From an uncultured Spirochaetales bacterium (GTDB lineage Bacteria; UBP6; UBA1177), in assembly GCA_902780365.1 (NCBI GenBank), contig CACZFE010000194.1:1-8320 (forward strand): 8,320 bases of DNA. The letters are read 5' to 3'. Of this stretch, positions 6,069 through 8,320 are shown in pieces. The notes under the pieces were generated by a model. That model saw only the letters and a program-made list of their open reading frames with translations, was not told the origin of the DNA and made no database searches. How positions within the stretch are numbered: position 1 is the stretch's first letter; each line of letters begins with the position of its first letter. The position numbers and the translations under genes were made by a program.

Positions 6069-8154
6069 ATCCTTGTAAATCTTTCATTGAAAGCGAGATT
6101 CGTTTTCTGTCAAGGTCGATATTTTTGACCATAACTTTGACTTTCTGTCCTAATTTCAGGCATTCGGCGGGACTTTTGATGAATTTGTCAGAAATTTCGG
6201 AGATGTGAAGCAAGCCTTTTTCCTTGATTCCGATTTCGACAAAAGCGCCGAAAGCGACGATGTTGTCAACGATTCCGTTCAGGATCATTCCTTCCTTGAG
6301 GTCTGAAATAGTGCGTACTTCTTCGGAAAATTCAGTCTGTTCGAATTTTTCTCGCGGATCAAGCCCGTGTTTTTTCAGTTCTTCGATGACAGAGGAGGTA
6401 AGAAGTTCCTGCAAGATTGTGTTTTTGTCGATGATTTCCGGATTTTTGACTAATGTTTCAAGCGGAATTCCCGCTTATTTTAATTTTTTGGAATGTACTC
6501 CTGTCGAATCAAGGATTTCATCACCGCCGAGAATCCGCAGGAATCCGGCGCACTGCTCGAAAGATTTTGCACCTATTCCTTTGATATTCTTGAGTTCTTC
6601 GATGTTTTTGAAACGCCTTCCGCTGTGCCTGAAAGCTGCTATCTCGGCCGATTTTTTGCTGTCGAGCCCAGAAATGTAGGCGAGAAGGTAAGGGCTTGCA
6701 GTGTTGAGGTTCGCGCCTACCCGGTTTACTGCCCATTCGACCGTTCTTTTGAGTCTTTCCGCGAGTTTTTTAGCCGGGATATCGTGCTGATACTGCCCGA
6801 CGCCGAGGCTTTCAGGCGGAATTTTGACGAGTTCCGAAAGCGGATCCTGAAACCTGCGTCCTATGGAAATAGCGCCGCGGACGGTTATGTCGAGATCGGG
6901 AAACTCTTCTCTGGCAACTGCGCTCGCGCTGTAAACCGAAGCCCCGTCCTCGCTGACTGAGGCTACGACGATGTTTTTGCCGAAGAAGTTTTTCAAAATT
7001 TCATGCGCCTCCCGGCCGAAAGTTCCGCTTCCGACCGCAATTCCGGCAACTTTGTACTCGGTTATCCACTTTTCGAGTTTTTTAGCCTCGTTTTTGTCAA
7101 GGTGCAGGTTGAGGAGAGCCGAAGCAACGAAATTGCCGTGTTCGTCAAGGAGAGCCGCCTTGCAGCCTGTTCTGATGCCGGGGTCAACGCCGATCACCGG
7201 TTTTTCGCCAAACGGCGGCATGAGGAGGATCTGCTCTAGATTTTTGTGGAAGATATTCAGTGAAGCATCGATTGCGAAATCTTTGATTTTATTGAAATTT
7301 TCCGTTTCTATGCTACCGAAGATCCTGTCTGTGAGGGCAAGATTTGAACAATCGCTGAAAAAATCGGAATGTCTTGCGAAAAATATCGATTCAATGCCGT
7401 TTGCAAGCTCTTTTTCAGTTTTAGCGGCTTCTGCAGAAATCGTGAGGAAGCCTTCCTTTTCAGCGCGGTTGAGCGCCATGACGCGGTGAGGCGTGATCCT
7501 CTGCGCGCTTTCCCTGAAATCGAAGTAGTCGCTGTAAAGAATGCCGCTTTCCTTTTTGCCGCGCTTTACCTTCGAAACGATAAATCCGTTTTCAACACTT
7601 TTCCTGACAAAGTCGCGCACTTTCGGAGTATCTGCGATTTTTTGTGCGATTATTTCCTTTGCGCCGTTTACCGCAGAAGTGCAGTCGTTAAATGCTTCAC
7701 AAATAAAATCTTTCGCTTTCTCAAGGATTTTGACGATCGGCGGATTGTTCAGTATGATGTATTCGGCAAGCGGCTCTAACCCTGCTTCAATTGCCTTGTC
7801 GGCCTTGGTTTTGCGCCCCGGCTTGAACGGAGCGTAGATGTCTTCAAGAACTGTCATATCTGCCGCATCGGCGACAGCTTTGCCTAATTCGTCAGAATAG
7901 TTCCCGGTCTCTTCAAGCGATTTGAGAATAGCACGCTTCCTTTTGTCGAGATTTATTAGCTTTTCTGAAAAATCAATGATTTCAGATATCTGTACTTCGT
8001 CAAGGTTGCCGGTCATCTCTTTGCGGTATCTCGCGATGAAGGGGATCGTGCTGCCTGATTCTGTGAGCTCAAGCACCGCTCTGACTGATTTTTCCGCTAT
8101 TTTAAGGGCTTTTGACGTTTCGCCCGCAATATACAACTCTTTAAGTCCGATCAT
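6067..8154 (-). pseudogene. tex: tex (YhgF/Tex family RNA-binding protein) interrupted by one in-frame TAA
   Basis: Tex is a conserved cytoplasmic nucleic-acid-binding protein linked to transcription and RNA processing. ATG 8154-8152 has GGAG at 8163-8160, 5 nt upstream. The order is classical: N-terminal helical Tex region (STIPFIARYRKEMTGNLDE near residue 35), YqgF/RNase H-like domain with IGVDPG (Asp324) and GIAVGSGTFGREA, the family signature VSEDGASVYSAS to GVGQYQHD (~400-458), and helix-hairpin-helix region (~483-545). TAA at 6477-6475 replaces codon 560. The same frame continues without other stops to TAA 6069-6067. That second part includes a full S1 RNA-binding domain (~620-693: IVDNIVAFGAFVEIGIKEKGLLHISE). 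Read through, the product would be 695 aa, about the usual length. The codons just before the stop (HSKKLK where HPExY is usual) also look degenerate. Options are a nonsense mutation, a sequence error, or a shortened 559-aa Tex without S1. No good ribosome-binding site precedes the second part. Confidence 0.9.
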
Positions 8155-8170
8155 TTTTTCTCCAGCTGAT

Positions 8171-8196
8171 AAAAAAAAGGCCCTCCGAAGAGGGCC
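8171..8196 (-). terminator. Rho-independent terminator after the mini-ferredoxin gene
   Basis: Read on the minus strand, a 7-bp stem GGCCCTC and GAGGGCC with a TTCG loop (8196-8179) is followed by eight T (8178-8171). It starts 22 nt after the ferredoxin stop codon and ends 16 nt before the tex ATG, so it sits directly between the two genes. Transcription from the ferredoxin promoter would reach tex only by read-through. Confidence 0.92.
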
Positions 8197-8218
8197 GAAA
8201 AAAGTAAGACTTACGGAA

Positions 8219-8299
8219 TTAAGCTTTGATAGCTTCTACCGGGCAGTTCTCTGCGCATGTTCCGCAGGATACGCAAGCATCTGTAATCTTATACGCCAT
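8219..8299 (-). CDS. Half-size (26-aa) ferredoxin with a single 4Fe-4S motif
   Basis: ATG 8299-8297 to TAA 8221-8219 encodes 26 residues, beginning MAYKITDACVSCGTC and ending CPVEAIKA. The motif CxxCxxCxxxCP is complete (Cys9, Cys12, Cys15, Cys19, Pro20). Clostridial-type 2[4Fe-4S] ferredoxins are about 55-60 aa and contain this motif twice. Here the N-terminus looks like a normal start and the ending like a normal finish, as if the two internal repeats had been merged into one. No second Cys motif follows in any frame before the terminator. Expression signals are strong: CCTCC on the plus strand at 8308-8312 (AAAGGAGG on the minus strand) with 8-nt spacing, and a good terminator downstream. 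In two-motif ferredoxins each cluster takes three Cys from one motif and one from the other, so a half protein could bind clusters as a homodimer. It may be a functional low-potential electron carrier or a deletion remnant. Confidence 0.8.
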   Translation of the reverse strand: MAYKITDACVSCGTCAENCPVEAIKA

Positions 8300-8315
8300 T
8301 TTTTATTCCTCCTTT
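8300..8315 (-). promoter_or_regulatory. Strong ribosome-binding site of the mini-ferredoxin
   Basis: The minus strand reads AAAGGAGG, then 8 nt of A/T-rich spacer, then ATG. This near-perfect anti-16S match fixes the start codon and suggests high translation. The promoter must lie beyond the window end. Confidence 0.85.
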
Positions 8316-8320
8316 AAATT

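Noticed and set aside
6067..6414. Separate S1-domain gene starting at TTG 6414
   Set aside because: It is the in-frame continuation of tex, the TTG corresponds to an internal Leu codon, and no SD precedes it.
6475..6477. Alternative genetic code with TAA as sense
   Set aside because: Other genes in the window (mnt, CDF, valS fragment, secreted protein, ferredoxin) end normally at TAA.
6475..6495. Programmed frameshift at the A-rich stretch in tex
   Set aside because: Both parts of tex are already in the same frame, so a frameshift would not join them.
6922..7837. Several plus-strand ORFs of 78-172 codons across tex and the CDF gene
   Set aside because: They are antisense shadows of strongly conserved genes, without ribosome-binding sites or recognisable protein features.

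Overview
The window looks like a piece of an anaerobic, Gram-negative bacterial genome of moderate GC. Its secreted proteins have very acidic low-complexity linkers (Asp/Ser-rich, DTG and TTPADD repeats), a style I associate with metagenomic Deltaproteobacteria/Myxococcota-like lineages. That placement is inference only. The standard genetic code fits: genes end in TAA, TAG and TGA.

Layout. (a) 1-2237, + strand: the 3' end of an unrecognised gene, overlapping by ATGA with a complete 572-aa lipoprotein that has an Asp-rich linker and a probable beta-propeller body. (b) 2230-2931, +: the last ~233 codons of valyl-tRNA synthetase with no catalytic core, abutting the lipoprotein stop codon. This is a sharp junction, either a real rearrangement or an assembly chimera. 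(c) 3001-3636, -: a MNT-type nucleotidyltransferase/HEPN toxin-antitoxin pair. The nucleotidyltransferase is intact, but the HEPN gene carries an internal out-of-frame deletion. A palindrome sits in the leader of the pair. (d) 3748-4896, -: a CDF metal exporter whose metal-site residues (N-D/D-D) resemble Mn2+ exporters. (e) 4912-5149: a divergent intergenic region with a decayed palindromic repeat and a good sigma70-type promoter. (f) 5150-6019, +: a secreted protein ending in DTG/SDP and 18-bp TTPADD repeats and a short Gly-Gly-Cys-hydrophobic tail, followed by a UUCG-loop terminator. (g) 6067-8154, -: tex, split by one in-frame TAA that separates the S1 domain from the rest. (h) 8219-8299, -: a 26-codon ferredoxin gene with only one CxxCxxCxxxCP motif, a strong ribosome-binding site and its own terminator just ahead of tex.

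There is no single pathway here. The recurring theme is incomplete genes: truncated valS, deleted HEPN, interrupted tex and a half-size ferredoxin. Either this genome is decaying or rearranging locally, or the assembly has errors. The most intriguing candidate for something real and new is the half-ferredoxin, because its expression signals are intact and its single motif is complete.
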